From Limanda limanda (Eukaryota; Chordata; Actinopteri; Pleuronectiformes; Pleuronectidae), in the NCBI RefSeq assembly GCF_963576545.1, contig NC_083639.1, positions 23,654,118 to 23,718,117 on the forward strand: a stretch of DNA of 64,000 bases. The letters run 5' to 3'. The first letter of the stretch is position 1. Each line of letters starts with the position of its first letter. The translations under genes and the position numbers were made by a program. The notes beneath the pieces were generated by a model, which was not told where the DNA came from, ran no database searches, and saw only the letters and a program-made list of their open reading frames with translations. This document shows, in pieces, positions 35,139 through 48,340 of the stretch.

Positions 35139-37807
35139 TTTTGATCTGAGGTTTGACCTAGTTGTTGCACATTGCTGTAGTTTATCTGAGGACATGGACT
35201 AAGACATGTTCAACACTCCACAGACTGGAGGCCCACTGCCCCACCCCCACTGACTGCTCCAGAGCGCTGGCCGCTGTTTATTCAACTTGAATTTATATTA
35301 AAGGTATCACGATATCCTAGAGCCTCTGTGTTTTTTGATACTTTATGTTCAACTGAACAATAAGTACAGAAGGTGAAACCATGAGGTTTTGGACAATTGA
35401 ATTGTGCATGATAAATTGTTTAGTTTTATTCAAAGATAAGATGACGTGAGAGTTTGATTTAGACAAGGTCTGCACATAACATACGGAGCACGTGTGCCGG
35501 TGAATCTGTTTGTCAGTGCCGGGATGTGTTGTCTCCATAAGTGGAATTTGTTCACCCATGTCTGTGCACACAAAGAAGTGCCATTTGTTTTCCACCAGGC
35601 ACTGCAAACACTCCATCACCACAGAAAGGCATCTCTCAGTGGACCCAGCCCACATGCTCTGCAACACAGGCAATCTGTTTAGCTAGACAAGGCACGGCGG
35701 TGTATGTGTTCATGCACACGGGTGTGTCCACGTTCCACACCTATATGTCTGAGAAAGTAATGTGAATGTGAAACAACACAGCCATCCTATCTACAAATCA
35801 ACAAATCTACAAGACACAACTTTCCTATACTGTCTTCTCAAATATATACTGTGTTGGCACTGAATCACTGGCTAGATATCATTCAGCTTTTTGTTACTTT
35901 AAATGTAAAGGTGAAATACCTAATGTATTAATGTCAGCAAAGTTGTCAGGATGGCAGATGGGCGGTTCACATCCACTGTTGTTCTGTTGTCAGTGTGAAC
36001 TCCTTCTCTATTTAACAATTAAAAAGGACAAGGAGCTTAACTTCACTTACCAAAGAGTTGTGAAAAGTCTGAACAAAACCATGAGACACTTTAATAAAGA
36101 TGGAGTCACATAGTGTAGATTGTACTGTTAGATCAGTCAAATGACACATCTTTGAACATCGCATCGACATTTGGAACTAAATGAAGAATATATTGTCACT
36201 TCAGTCACTTCTGCCTCCGTTGCAAACTCTCTTCTTGAATAGCCTTTTTTTTGGGTGCAAATTCATCTTTACTCACTGTCCCTTATTTCTTTGTTTCCCA
36301 CCTGTTTTTTGTTGTAGCTGTGTCTCGTTTGTAGTCCTCAGTTTATTGAATAAAATAAACAATAAATTGTATCACATTACATTTACAATTCATTTAGCTG
36401 ACGCTTTTATCCAATATCCCCAGCCGCCCCTGATTTATACCCTTGAATCTCATGTTTTTCATATTGCCGGGCACTGAAATTCTGCCTGCCCATGCTTGTT
36501 GGGAATGCTCTTACTGGTTTTGGACATATCTCAACTACCTGAATCAGATTCAGATTCATTGTTTCTTCCATTTCCCTAATAATTCCACAGCTATCTGTCT
36601 GTCTTCCTGTCTGTTTGTCTGAATCTATGTGGAGTGTATATACATCTGTTCATCATATCGGCTTCACACATGACATGAGAATTATTAATGGCCCAGAGAT
36701 GTGCAGTACTGAATTTGGACATGTGATACTGTCTGAAAATGGATCTAAAATACATTCAAAATTAATGAAATTGGAATAAACAGGCGACCCTCTGTTGCAG
36801 TCAGTGTGCCCTTCTGTCTGTGAACAAAGTTGAGCATTGTTTTGTCTGACCACTTTTCTGGAAATAGTAAAAATGAAACAAACAAATCCTGCCAGATCAT
36901 CTTGATTTTCCATTTAACACTGTCGTGTCATCCCCAGCTGATGTATTTGTAGGATCAAGGTATTTGTCCCTAACCATAAACAAGGCAGTACACAGTACAC
37001 ATACTACATTTCATACTACCACAAATATTCACACTGATTCACAAACTGCATTAACATCATCAAGGATATAATTAGGATCATTATTATTACTAACATCGTA
37101 TCTTTTTAATGTAAATGTTTTTTATATTTCTATTTTTGCACATTTGCTTTGTAATTATTAATTTGTACGAATAATATTCATAACATATATTTAGGATTGC
37201 CCATCATACATGTTTGTTCAATTTAGTTTACACTGTAAGTAAGAATTCAATAATAATATATTAATTAAACAGATCTGATGTATTTATTTTGGATATATTG
37301 TATACATAAACATATTTATTTGCTCAGGTTGGTGTGCCCTTGATTCCCCTTTCATTTTTAAGGATGCATGATGATTTCCCATTTGGATCATTACTCATCA
37401 CCAGCTGCAACGAATAGTCCTGTTGAAAATAGTTTCATGACTCATATAATATTTTACATTTGTGCCTAGTTTTGTAAAAGTGATGGTAGTCTGAACATGA
37501 CCTACAGGGTTTGTACCAGTTTCCACCAGAAAGGAAATAAAATAAAGTCTAGATGTCTCCTGACTTGTGTCTGCACCAATTCTGATTCTTCTTAGAGCTC
37601 TTAGATGTATACATTATAAGTATATGTTATTTCAGGCATTCTTTTTGGAGTGTCTTCTGAAGCTAAACTCAAAGTTTTCAACCATTCCATATCCAATACA
37701 TGTTAACTTCTATGAACAGTGATTATTCATTCAAATAATCACTTGTCGATCCAAGCAGTGGAAACAAACCTAATTGTATAATGCTAAAGGTAAAATGATT
37801 GTCAACT
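35139..37807. other. Non-coding DNA with one conserved repeat word
   Basis: 36377-36417 contains ACATTTACAATTCATTTAGC followed by TGACGCTTTTATCC, a short word found very widely in fish genomes as part of interspersed repeats. The rest is AT-rich sequence without genes; 37050-37320 is particularly AT-rich. Confidence 0.5.
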
Positions 37808-38037
37808 TAAGGGATAGTTCAAACTAAAATAAAAATTGACACATTTTCTATTCATCACTCTACCGATGGAGGAGTGTGTGAAGTGTTTGAGTCCACAAAA
37901 CACTTTTAGAGTTGCAGGGGTAAAGAACGTGGCTGAGTATGACATTATTTTATTTTTCTGTTGTTTTTTTATACGTGAAGAAGTGGTCACCCTTTTCTTC
38001 AATTGTGTAGGATTTAGCTGCAACACTGTTTACCCAA
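37808..38037. mobile_element. MITE copy 1 with an inverted internal segment
   Basis: The left part (37808-37925: TAAGGGATAGTTCAAA ... GATGGAGGAGTGTGTGAAGT ... GGGGTAAAG) matches 41057-41170. The next family segment is present at 37951-38036 but in reverse complement: it ends CAGCTGCAACACTGTTTACC-like, whereas copy 2 reads GGGGTAAACTTTGTTGCAGC straight on. This copy therefore carries an internal inversion. Family recognised as a common fish MITE starting TTAAAGGGATAG; superfamily not assigned. Confidence 0.75.
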
Positions 38038-39637
38038 CATAACAGTAAGAAAAGAAGTGATACTTGACACAGTGGTCTACCCCTGTAATAAATGATTTTG
38101 CATCCTTAGGTGGTCGGAAGCTCGCTAAAAAAACATGAATCTAGGATGTCTCAACAATTAATTACCTGTTTAACAGAAAATTATTGACTTCAGAATTTGA
38201 CTGAAACTCTTTGTATCTCAGTAGTTGTCCTTCTTGGCGACAACACACGTCCTTGTTTCTGTCATCATGTCCTGTTTCATTTCACATCATTGGGTTTGCG
38301 CTACTTTGATGACTGTGCGCGCTTTTGTTTTATCCTTCATTCAATGTCATTTTTGTTAGCAAACAGACATTTCATGACAACCTCCTGGTCCAACGTATTC
38401 TTTTACGCTTTTAACGTGGTTCTTGTTCATCTGTTGAATTTATGCTGCTTCTTCAGTTTACAAATTTAAGAAGCCACCTCTAGCCGGTTTGTCCGCTGTG
38501 AGAGTCTGTCGCAATATGCAACATGCGGCGATGTGTGGTGGGAGTAAGACATATGGTCATGTAGGCATTTGATAATATATAAAGCTCATTTCACCAAAAC
38601 AAAATCACTAAACTTTATATTTTAGGGTCACTCGACAGTTAATATAACTGAGAAATGAGAATTGTATCCCGTTTTTGCCTATAAACTAAAACTTAAATCG
38701 TTTTTTTAGGGTAATTGAGTCCATCCTCAGTCTATAAGCACCTGGTTAGACGGGGTAGAAATTACATTTCCTATATTTGCTATTGGCTGTTAAAAAAAAG
38801 TTGTTTCTAAGAGACAAGGTTCCCTGTTGAGTAAGAATGAGGTGAAATCCAGCACCACCTGATGGAATTTCTGCACTTTGTTGATCTTTGAATATTTTGT
38901 CATGTAAAACTGCATAGAGTGGAGATCAGTATCATTCTGAATTCCTTTTTATTTAAGGTTCTCATCTTAAAATGTACATAAACTTGAATTCAAACATGTA
39001 AATTGCTACAAAAAATCTGAATAAACCTATAGTTTAAATTTGTCTTTCAAAAAGTAAACTATAACTTAGATGGGAGCGATTCATTTTGTGAAATCCATCA
39101 CATTTTACCCACTGCTATGAAGTACAGTGTATGTGCTCTGTAGTAAATTGGCTGAAAATGGATGAAAACCACAGTGGTCTATAAAGGAGGAATCAGGGGG
39201 AAACACAAGAGCTTTAACAACATGACAGAGTTCATCCAGACAGCAGCTCCAGCAACATGACGGGTTCACACATGAAGCCTCCTCACCACTCTCAGCTCCA
39301 CTTAGATCATCTGCTGTCTTCTCTTCACCTGCCAAGTGGATGACAGTTCTCAGCGGACCCACTTTAACAAGGAGGGCCTCGGGCCCCGGAGGGGGAAGAA
39401 AATAAGGGATTCCAACAGATTGCAAGTGGACCCCATGGGAAACAGCAGCAGTCTGCTTTCTTCTCCCCTACAGTATTTATCAGCCTCAGTGTGTAACTCT
39501 ATCTGGACTGTGACGTTCCAACAAAGTTACAAGTCAAGACAAGTCTCAAGTCCAATGGGAGAGGATGGTTGGAGGGCTCTGAGATTAAGTTTGTGCTTCT
39601 TTATCACCTTGGGCAAGGTTGGATAAAATAAGGAAAG

Positions 39638-39638
<1 letters not shown>
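38038..39638. other. Non-coding DNA
   Basis: Possible further parts of the preceding MITE family at 38100-38530, otherwise nothing named. The 106-codon minus-strand frame at 39105-39425 has no recognisable domain. It includes a stretch with repeat-like texture around 39150-39210. Confidence 0.4.

Positions 39639-39681
<43 letters not shown>
39639..39681. repeat. (CA)21 microsatellite
   Basis: An uninterrupted CA run of about 43 bp. Confidence 0.97.
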
Positions 39682-39683
<2 letters not shown>

Positions 39684-41056
39684 AGAAGTAAAAAAAATGT
39701 TTTCCCAAGAGTAATCAATTAATTGTGGGAAAGTTGCCAGCAATTACTGATCAAAGGAGGAAGTGAATTGCAGTCCTTAAGCTTTGAAGAAGTTTAATAA
39801 GTCACCTACATGCCTAACCGTCTAGTCTGCTTATCATTTTAATTTGAGCTTTAATGAGGCTCTAAGATTATCACCTCCCTCACTCAGCTCCCTGAGGGGA
39901 GAAGTAAATATGGAGGACAGACGTGGAGGAAAAATCAGTGTTGAATGGCCACATTAAGTTACTCCACTGCAGTAGTCTATTTCCTCACTGCCAATTTCTT
40001 CATGTTGAGACGTTTTAGAGATAAGTCCTGTTTCACTGCTACATAGATCGAAGTCACAGCCAGTAACATTCTCATTAAAGTTTCAGTTTTACCACCACCT
40101 TCATTAGGCTTTGAGTTTTTTTTTTACTCAGCTCATTAGGTCTGATTTCCTGCCAAGAGCACAAAGCACATACTGTATGATGCATGTGTTGCATATTTTC
40201 ATGATCGTTCTTTCGACCAGAGTAGAAACAAGGTCTGTTACCCCTCCAGAGTTGAATTCTTCTTAACCCTTAGGTGATGCCGCAATTTTCCCAGTGCCCA
40301 CCTCAGCCACTCTCCGGCTAATTATGGATGTCACAAACTGACGCCTGCACAGGGAAACAGCCGTTTTACTGGAATGCAAGCTGCTGATATTGCAAAAGCA
40401 TGCTGTGGAAATGTTGAAATGGGACACGTGCTCCCCAACACGGCTCCGTTCTGCAAGCGTCACAGCCGAGTGCCGCTACAGCAGAGACCTATTTCTCACC
40501 AATCATTTCTGACAGGCACCTGCAGATGTGCTCATAACTGAATTCTGTCTGTACAAATAGAACATACAAGAACATAATACTAACAGAGGATGTGTGCGTG
40601 TGACAAGAAGGGTGATGAGTTAACCAGGAGATATGGCCCTTTGAGAGCAAAACAAACTGAGCTCCGTATCTGGTATGTGTACAGTGTGTGTAGTTATGAT
40701 ACCAATGAAAACACCTCTCCAAAAATATTCCTCCAAACATAGAAGCAATAATCGATCAAGATTGCAAGATCAGCTTGTCTCCACATTTACTCCCACACAA
40801 ACCATTGGGATTTGAATAATTTTTGCCATCCTGAAAGATAAAGCATGCAGTCCAAAGTATGTGGGCACTTGGACATTGCTGATAGTTTAACATTCTGCTC
40901 CAGAACCATCACAAATAGTCCTATAATGACAATGAGAAACACTGATGTTGAGCGATAAGGACTGGCTTTCAATCTGCATTCTAGTTCATCCACCGACAAA
41001 ACAGACCCCACAATTTGAACTGTGATCTGTCATCTGTGTTAGCTCTCGTATTCCAC
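39682..41056. other. Single-copy non-coding DNA
   Basis: 39740-39900 contains several homeodomain-like TAATT words in an even, non-repetitive context and could be a conserved element; the sequence alone does not show this. No gene seen. Confidence 0.4.
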
Positions 41057-41208
41057 TTAAAGGGATAGATCACAGAAAAATGAAAATTCACTCTATCTAC
41101 TCACCACTATGCTGATGGAGGGATGGGTGAAGTGTTTGAGTGCACACAACACTCATGGAGTTTTAGGGGTAAACTTTGTTGCAGCAGAATCCAATACAAT
41201 CCCTTTAA
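41057..41208. mobile_element. MITE copy 2, 152 bp, with 10-bp terminal inverted repeats
   Basis: Starts TTAAAGGGAT and ends ATCCCTTTAA, an exact 10-bp inverted repeat. The interior (GAAAATTCACT, CTACTCACCACTATG, GATGGAGGGATGGGTGAAGT) is the same family as 37808-38037. It is probably an internally deleted copy. Confidence 0.8.
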
Positions 41209-41619
41209 CCCTCAATTCCACAGGTAATGATTAACAAAGGGCTGACTTTATCAGGTGATATCTGTGTTTGATGTTCTGTGTTATCAGGTCACTTTTTCAC
41301 ATCACACAAAAAACAAAAGACAAATTCACACCAGATCACAGCATAGGAACGACATATCTTCATTGACTTTTTATTGTCAACTTTTTTGAACATTTGCAGC
41401 AGCACATTGATAGCGCAGTCAATGTGCTGGTGAACACTGAATGTGTTCATTATCCCCCATGGAACAGAGTTCAGTTTTTCTCACATCATCAAACCAATTT
41501 GCAGCACAGATGCATCATCAGCTTTTCATTCACAGATAATTTTTTGTAAGGACAGAGCAAATCTGTTCAATATCTTCTACATCTTGTTTCTGTGGCATCA
41601 ACAGATTAGAATACCCCCC

Positions 41620-41780
<161 letters not shown>

Positions 41781-42502
41781 AGAGGTTCCGATGTGATGTT
41801 ACATTTGATGTAACATTCAACAGAGACTACCGCATCATTACATTTGAGACCAAATTCTCAGCTGCACAGTGAAGTGAAATTTGCGCTCACTCATTCAATT
41901 TCATACCTTTGTTCAGTTTGAGTGCTGAGACACACTTTAAAAAACTGCAAATAATGGAAGCAGCTTCGTGGAGCCAGCTATGAGGTCCCTGAAGTTTGGA
42001 CCTCAGTTATGATTCCCCTCTTGGGCTGAAATGCATGCATCTTGTGTGTGAACGAATGAACATGATTTTAATTTTGTCCACAAAGATGTTTGGATAAATT
42101 CCCCTGCTGATGTTTTCTGTCAGAATGACATTAGATCATAGTGTAGAGGCAGCAGAACACTTTCATCACAAACAAAACGTAATTTACATTAAATTGCCAA
42201 GCCCTTAAAAATAATCACGCAATTTCTCTTTCTTTCTCTCTCTCTCATTACCCTTTCATTTCTCTTTATTTTGTGAAGGTATATTGCTACACCGGACAAA
42301 CATAATCAAAGCTGAAAGTTCTATCTACAACCAGGAAAAGCAAAGAGGAGGAACAAAGTGATGTGCTCTGTCTGTGTTCTCCGCTCTGTTTCAGTTCCAT
42401 GGACAGCACCTCACCAATGTGCAACACATCCCTATCTATTGTTCTGAAAGCGAAGCAACGGTCAAATGTATCTATGCCAGTCGTTTGGTTCTACATTGGG
42501 AT

Positions 42503-42560
42503 CAATTATGATTATGATTATGATTATTATTATTATTATTATGGTTATTATTATTATTAG
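42503..42560. repeat. (GATTAT)/(TTA)n microsatellite
   Basis: Starts as TATGAT hexamers and becomes TTA triplets with one ATGG interruption. Confidence 0.9.
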
Positions 42561-43296
42561 TATATGTCTTGACAATTGAGCCCAAAGTACATGACTGCTG
42601 CACATATCAGGCCTACGACTATGGAAATCACAAAGTTTATAAGCCTCAATTTACAAATTCCCGACACAAACAGACACTTGCTTTGGAGGTTGCAATGATC
42701 ACATGTCAAATAATCTCTTTGTACTGAAATAAAACTAAGGGAACCAACAAGCTAAACATATTAAATTGAAATTTCAATTAAAAGCTCACTGAATAAATCC
42801 TTTACTTAAAACTTGTACCTAAATTAATGTTTTTGGTAAGCAGGCACTCATGTGATTAAACACTAAATAGAGGAGGAGGAAGATGATTAGAATAGAAGAT
42901 AGTGAAACATTCACTTCCCTTCATTTACACTTACACAAGTGATAACTTGGTAAAATGTAGGAACAGCCTCTCCCTTTATGACCCGGACTGACCCAGCAGT
43001 ATAGGATTTAATGTGATTACAGCATTCTGATCGCACCAGTTTTTAAATGTAGAAAAATTAGACAACTCTAGTGAGCCAGTGTTTCACTGCCTGGCCATTC
43101 ATAATTTCTGTTGTGTTGTAATTTGCATGACCTCCTGATCCACATTAAATTTGGAGAACTATATAAAAAGAGCCAGAACTGAAAAGATTTTAACAGACAA
43201 CAGTTACAAGAAAGATCAACTGTATGGAACAGAAAGAAATGACAGGAGACATTTTGATAATGGTACACTGGATACCAGCAGATAACCCAAACACGC
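42561..43296. other. Non-coding DNA
   Basis: No gene or nameable repeat. A CTCTGTTTCAG just upstream (42386-42396) looks like an acceptor, but no open frame with a donor follows. Confidence 0.5.
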
Positions 43297-43562
43297 GCGG
43301 CTGTGGCTGAGGGGTAGAGTGGTCGTCCTCCAACCTGAAGGTCGGCGGTTCGATCCTCAGTCTGACCCATCTGCATGCCGAAGTGTCCTTGGGCAAGATG
43401 CTGAACCCTAAATAGCCCCCCACAGAATAACAAAGTGCTGTGAATTGATGCACTGTATGAATGTGTGTGTGAAAGGGGGAATGTAAAACTGTACTGTAAA
43501 GCGCTTTGAGTGGTCATCAAGACTAGAAAAGCGCTATATAAATACAAAACCATTTACCATTA
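43297..43562 (+). mobile_element. tRNA-derived SINE, full length
   Basis: The best preserved copy in the window. The head GCGGCTGTGGCTGAGGGGTA carries box A, GGTTCGATCCTC carries box B, and the body has CATGCCGAAGTGTCCTTGGG. The 3' part has GCGCTTTGAGTGGTCATCAA and ends in TATATAAATAC then CCATTTACCATT. A 161-codon minus-strand open frame overlapping it is only the shadow of this repeat. Confidence 0.95.
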
Positions 43563-45178
43563 AATGAGAATATCTCTAATCACTTTCAATGCACACAAGT
43601 CTTGAAACCATAGAATGACAAATGCATAATTTGAGTCCTAAACATTTCTTCCAGTTGCCTGTATTAGTAACTGGTGCATATTCATCTCTGGCGAGCAGCC
43701 TTGTGGGAGCTGTGGAAAACAGTGGCCTGTGCTGGTGTGAGCTAATTGACAAATCTGGATATCTCTTTAGGGGGTACTCTCCAAGTAAGGAATAGTTACC
43801 CATGTGTTTCTTTTCCTGGTGATGCAGGTTACTGCCTGTGTGCCTGAAACCTCATTAAGCATTAGCTGTCATCCTCCATCTGTTAAACAGTCAGCCAGCA
43901 GAGAGGGGAAGCAATCTGTCTGCTAACTTCCTCCTCCGCTCATCCTTCTCTTTTTATCTTTTCCTGTTGCTGTTACTCCAACTTTATAAATCTGTACCGT
44001 CCTCCTTTTATTTTTAGTGCATCCATCACTTTTTGTCTTTATTGCCTCTGTACCGTCCAACTTATCCCTTCTGAACCTTTTCATTTCTTGCTGTTTTGTG
44101 TTTAAATGGCTCTTTTAAAGACAGCTGGACTGAGAGCTGACAGTTTCTTTGCCATCGGAAAGACAGAATAATGTGAGTACAGATTTACATTATGATTATA
44201 GCTTGAATATGATTTTGCCCACAGCATTTCCATTGCCTGCCCCTTAGGTACAAAATAAAAAGCAGGGCAATTCTCTCCACAATGGGTCTTTTAGAATTCA
44301 GTTTCCTTTATCGTGGACAGCTCAGCAACAATGTTTTGCATCATGCTGAATGTTTTCACTCTGTTTTACTCCCTCACTCCCCCGTGGCCACCTCCCTAGC
44401 TGTGACATGCCTCCAGGACATAAGTATATGCAGAAGGAAACTGTAATAATGACTCCCGCAGCAAAGAATTGTGTATGAACAGAGTTGAGGTTCAGTAAAA
44501 ATTGCTGTTTTGATTTTGTACAGAAACAAAACTTATGAACAGCTTAAACAAACGACTGCTTCATTTTTTTTCCATTTTCAAATTAATTAGCAAAAGTTTG
44601 AGTTATAGATGTAGCGTGTAGGAATCAGACTATTGTTACTGTGCCAAATGTGATCTAACTTACACTAGTTCCCAGCAGCACTAGTATTGAGAATTGTTTT
44701 GGTAGCATTGAGAATTGATCAGCCCTGTCTGTTTGCATTACTTCTCTTCTCATTACAACTTGTTTATTCCCTTTTCCTCACTTATAAACACTCAGCTCTG
44801 TTCTGTCTCCTTCTCCGTCCTGCCAGCTTGGCGAGTAGCATTAGGGAGATTTCAGTGACGCATAGGCACAGGAAGACAGACAGAGCAGTCTTCCTCCTCT
44901 TGCTCTTCTGAACTGGTGTAAATAGACAGGGTCAGCGGCTCGGGTCAGAGTTACCAATGAGAGTTGATCTCCAGAGGATCCATCTTTGGGGACTCCGGAT
45001 TCCATCAACCCCGGGCCCCTTCTATTCACCGCCAGCTGCCCCCTTGCCCCACCAAACTTTTTAATGAGGCAGTTAGCCGTGTAGCAGTGGCCTTTCAGTG
45101 ACGTTCGCTGACCGAGCACTCTGATGAAAGGGAATATTGATAAAGCTGTCATGAGGGAAAGCTCTACCAGACACACAA

Positions 45179-45180
<2 letters not shown>
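43563..45180. other. Single-copy non-coding DNA
   Basis: No gene supported. 44930-45150 is balanced in composition and non-repetitive, so it might be a conserved non-coding element. That is a guess from texture only. Confidence 0.4.

Positions 45181-45238
<58 letters not shown>
45181..45238. repeat. (TG)29 microsatellite
   Basis: An uninterrupted TG run of 58 bp. Confidence 0.97.
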
Positions 45239-45239
<1 letters not shown>

Positions 45240-45519
45240 TCTGCCTTAATAATTCCCCCAGTGAAACTAAACCAACAGTCTGTCTGTCAGTTCCCACCAA
45301 AAGACAAATAAACAGCGTTTACAGAAGAAATACAATTCTGGCAGGTTATTCTTGTTTTCAGTGTAAATGAGATCAGTGTATGAAGGCCATTATCCCTGTA
45401 CTGAATGACTGACAGAACACCTACATTCCTGAGAAACACCCACCAACATATTCGTAAAAACATCCTGTCCACAGACTGTACCTTGCCTACATATAAATGA
45501 GGAGGTAAAGCTATGTTGA

Positions 45520-45520
45520 T

Positions 45521-45546
<26 letters not shown>
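45520..45546. repeat. (AC)n microsatellite
   Basis: A CA run of about 26 bp, followed about 30 bp later by two TTAGGG units (45578-45589) that are too few to call an interstitial telomere. Confidence 0.9.
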
Positions 45547-45552
<6 letters not shown>

Positions 45553-45589
45553 ATTTGCTCATATTTTGGCCATTGGGTTAGGGTTAGGG

Positions 45590-46367
45590 CCATTAGGTGT
45601 ACACATTTTTTTTTATATACTCCCTCCACATTTGTGTCATGTGTGTCATACATGTAAGCGTCCTCCATTTTCATAAAAGAAAATTAGAACATTACTCATT
45701 AAAAATGGTTATTATGCTGGATAACATTTAACTTCAAGGTTGTATTGGAATATTACCAAAAGTTTATTAACACAAATATTGCTTCAGCCACGTTTGTGTG
45801 AGTGCCGTCTGACTTTTGTGAGGTTTTGTAACCTTCACACATTCTTCCTCTCTCTTCATGTACTTCTACTCTGTCTGGGGTCACAGATGAAAGGAAGAAA
45901 TCAGACAGCTCTGAGGTGCCAATAAGCAACACATTGTGCCGCAGCCGTGCAAAGTTGCTACCTCATTACAAACTTCAGCGTAAAAGAGTGCTTTGGTAAA
46001 GTAACCAAGAGTGTGAATTTAATCACCTCACAGGATGTGGCCCTTTAAGATCCTGGAAACTGAAATTTCCATCCTCATTGTCTCACTCACATTTAGTAAT
46101 GAACTGCTAATATATGTTACGTATGCGACCATGACCTTTTTTATCCAGATTTTTGGATAAAGTTTGTACACTAAGGACAGACATGTCTAGTGCTTGACAT
46201 GCTCTTTCAGTGAAATAATGCTCCAGGTAGACTATGTGGCTTTGAAGAATCTAATAAGTAACATAGAATTTATATGCTGAAGTAACATAATTGTTATTTC
46301 CTCTTAATTTGTTAAATCTTGCACCCCGGGCAATGATATCTTTAACCCTTTGCATAATGTAAAATGT
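45590..46367. other. Non-coding DNA
   Basis: Nothing recognised between the microsatellite and the next SINE. Confidence 0.5.
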
Positions 46368-46630
46368 TAAATGGTTTTGTATTTATATAGTGCTTTTCTA
46401 GTCTTGATGACCACTCAAAGCTCTTTACAGTTCAATTTGACATTCATCCATTTACACACACATTCATGAAGTGCATTTTTTAGCAGCACTTTGTTGTTTT
46501 ATTAGGGGCAATTCGGGGGTTCAGCATCTTGCCCAAGGACACTTCGGCATGCAGATGGGGAAGACCGGGGATCGAACTGCCGACCTTCAGTTTGGTTGAC
46601 GAGCGCTCTACCCCTCAGCCACAGCCGCCC
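46368..46630 (-). mobile_element. tRNA-derived SINE, near full length
   Basis: Reverse orientation: the tail (TATATAGTGCTTTTCTAGTC) is at the left and the tRNA-like head (CTCAGCCACAGCCGCCC) at the right, with CATCTTGCCCAAGGACACTT and a GATCGAACTGCC box B between. Same family as 43297, which lies 2.8 kb away in the opposite orientation. Confidence 0.93.
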
Positions 46631-47978
46631 ATATGTCCTTAATCTCTGCAATTATAAATGGCAGCAAAAACCCTGAAGAGCATTAGACTCATTCAGTCTG
46701 ACCTGAATACTATAATGCTGGTAAACCACATAAGTGAGCCCTTCAGTGTGAAACAAATAGATGATGGAGTGACCTTAATGACCTCAGAAGAGACGTGCAT
46801 TGCTTAAAAGCAAAGCTAATCATTCAACATGTTGAATTTGGGATGGTTAATGCTGTAAATGATCCAGCAGAGATTTGTACACATGTTGAATTTGACCATG
46901 CAATTTTGAGCTCTTGTGATTCTTGTACGCTACAAACATGGTACCTGAAGTCATCCCGGGCTCTGAGGCCATAGACATTGGTCTTGATTGTGTTCTCTGT
47001 TTCTACCGCCGACCACCTTCCACCTTCTGACACCCAGACATTATTTGTGGTGAACCAGCACTGGAACAATCCAAGATGGTAAATGAATGTATTTCAACCT
47101 CGTCCAGATGTTCAACCAATTAGACCACAACTCTTTAATACGATAAGGGAGAAGTATCTGATGTTTTGTTCCTGTAGAGCTTGAGCATACAGATTGGCAC
47201 TGGCGTGAAGCCAAAAAATCCTGGAAGAGCCCTTTAGTTTCCTGGAGGATTTGGTAACGGTAAGCATTTTATTTTGTGAACGACTGACTCATGAATGAAT
47301 TAACTAATGAATGACTATCAATTTGCCAAGTCGCTGAGAGACACGAAGCAGTTAAACTAAACTGCCACCTACTGTGTTTTAAATCCAGAACAACCCAGAG
47401 ATGCAGGGATCCATTAGGCCGGAGGATGGAAAAGCTATTGTCGGTCCCCTGAAATTTATTCTACATACAGAAGAGGATCACTTCTCGGATGGCTCTCTCC
47501 CGTTCTTTGGGACATTAGCATATTCGTTACAAAAGGGAGACACTTGTTTCTAGTAAGCAACTGTACAGGGTTGAACCAAGAAATAATATGATTTGAAGGA
47601 TTTGTTTATCGATCCATGAAATTATCAGGTTTTAAAGGATTTGATGATAAAATGCAGGTCTTAGAGAGGGATGGCTCAGTAGGAGATATCTTCTGATGAT
47701 AAGGCTGACGGAGAGCTCTGAGGGGAATAACCTTCAGCCTTACCCCACTCCAATGATGCAGACTCAGCTGGTCTTCACTCTGGTATTAAAGTAAATAATC
47801 TGATAAAGCAGAAGCAGCAAATGAAACAGACACTACCGGCTCAGCTGTAAAGTACAACTTGGATGCATAGTTACATGAAACGAACGGCATTGAAGGTGGG
47901 GAATAAGTGGTTTTGTTGATGCGTTTATCTCTCAACTAAAAAAGAGGTCTACCACACTATTTCACCCTTCTATTATAT
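46631..47978. other. Non-coding DNA
   Basis: No gene supported. A possible exon at 47179-47251 (acceptor TTCCTGTAG, donor ACG|GTAAGC) was examined and dropped because every frame contains a stop. Confidence 0.5.
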
Positions 47979-48340
47979 CATAAGATAAGATAAGATGTGC
48001 CTTTATTGATCACCCACAGGGAAAATCCAATTTGACACAACAGCACAAAAAAGTAGCAGCGCAGGGAGAAACATATCATACTCTCCGTAAAAGAAACTAA
48101 GGAAACAGAAACTCAAAAAAAATCAATGACCCGCATGACAAAAACACTAACTAGACCGACACTGAGTAGAGCAATCTCCCCCCAAGGAACACTCTTACAA
48201 AGTGGCAACAAAAATTCTTAATCCGCATTTGTACCAAAATATTTTGTGTTCTTCCCGGGCTGAGGCCCCATCGTTCTACCAAGTTTGGTGGAATCGATTT
48301 TGAAGTGTTTCCTTACAAATGAACAAAGAATCTCATTGAT
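47979..48340 (-). mobile_element. LINE-type repeat fragment with (TAAGA)n end
   Basis: ATAAGATAAGATAAGAT followed by CTTTATTGATCACCC and a weak GGGAAA word is a common fish repeat. Read on the minus strand it ends in an AATAAA word and a short tandem tail, as expected for a LINE 3' end. 48240-48310 (TTCTTCCCGGGCTGAGGCCC then CCAAGTTTGGTGGAAT) is another widely repeated fish word. The two may be separate fragments. Confidence 0.5.

Noticed and set aside
43297..43372. tRNA gene
   Set aside because: Box A and box B are present, but the sequence lacks a cloverleaf acceptor and anticodon arm and is shared with other SINE copies.
43068..43553. 161-codon minus-strand open frame, the longest in the window
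   Set aside because: Most of it lies antisense to a full-length SINE, and similar frames appear at the other SINE copies, so it is a repeat shadow.
44160..44180. GTGAGT donor after AGAATAAT as the end of an exon
   Set aside because: No matching acceptor with an open frame upstream.
45572..45590. Interstitial telomeric repeat
   Set aside because: Only two TTAGGG units are present, which is within chance.
47179..47251. Possible exon between TTCCTGTAG and GTAAGC
   Set aside because: All three frames contain a stop before the donor.
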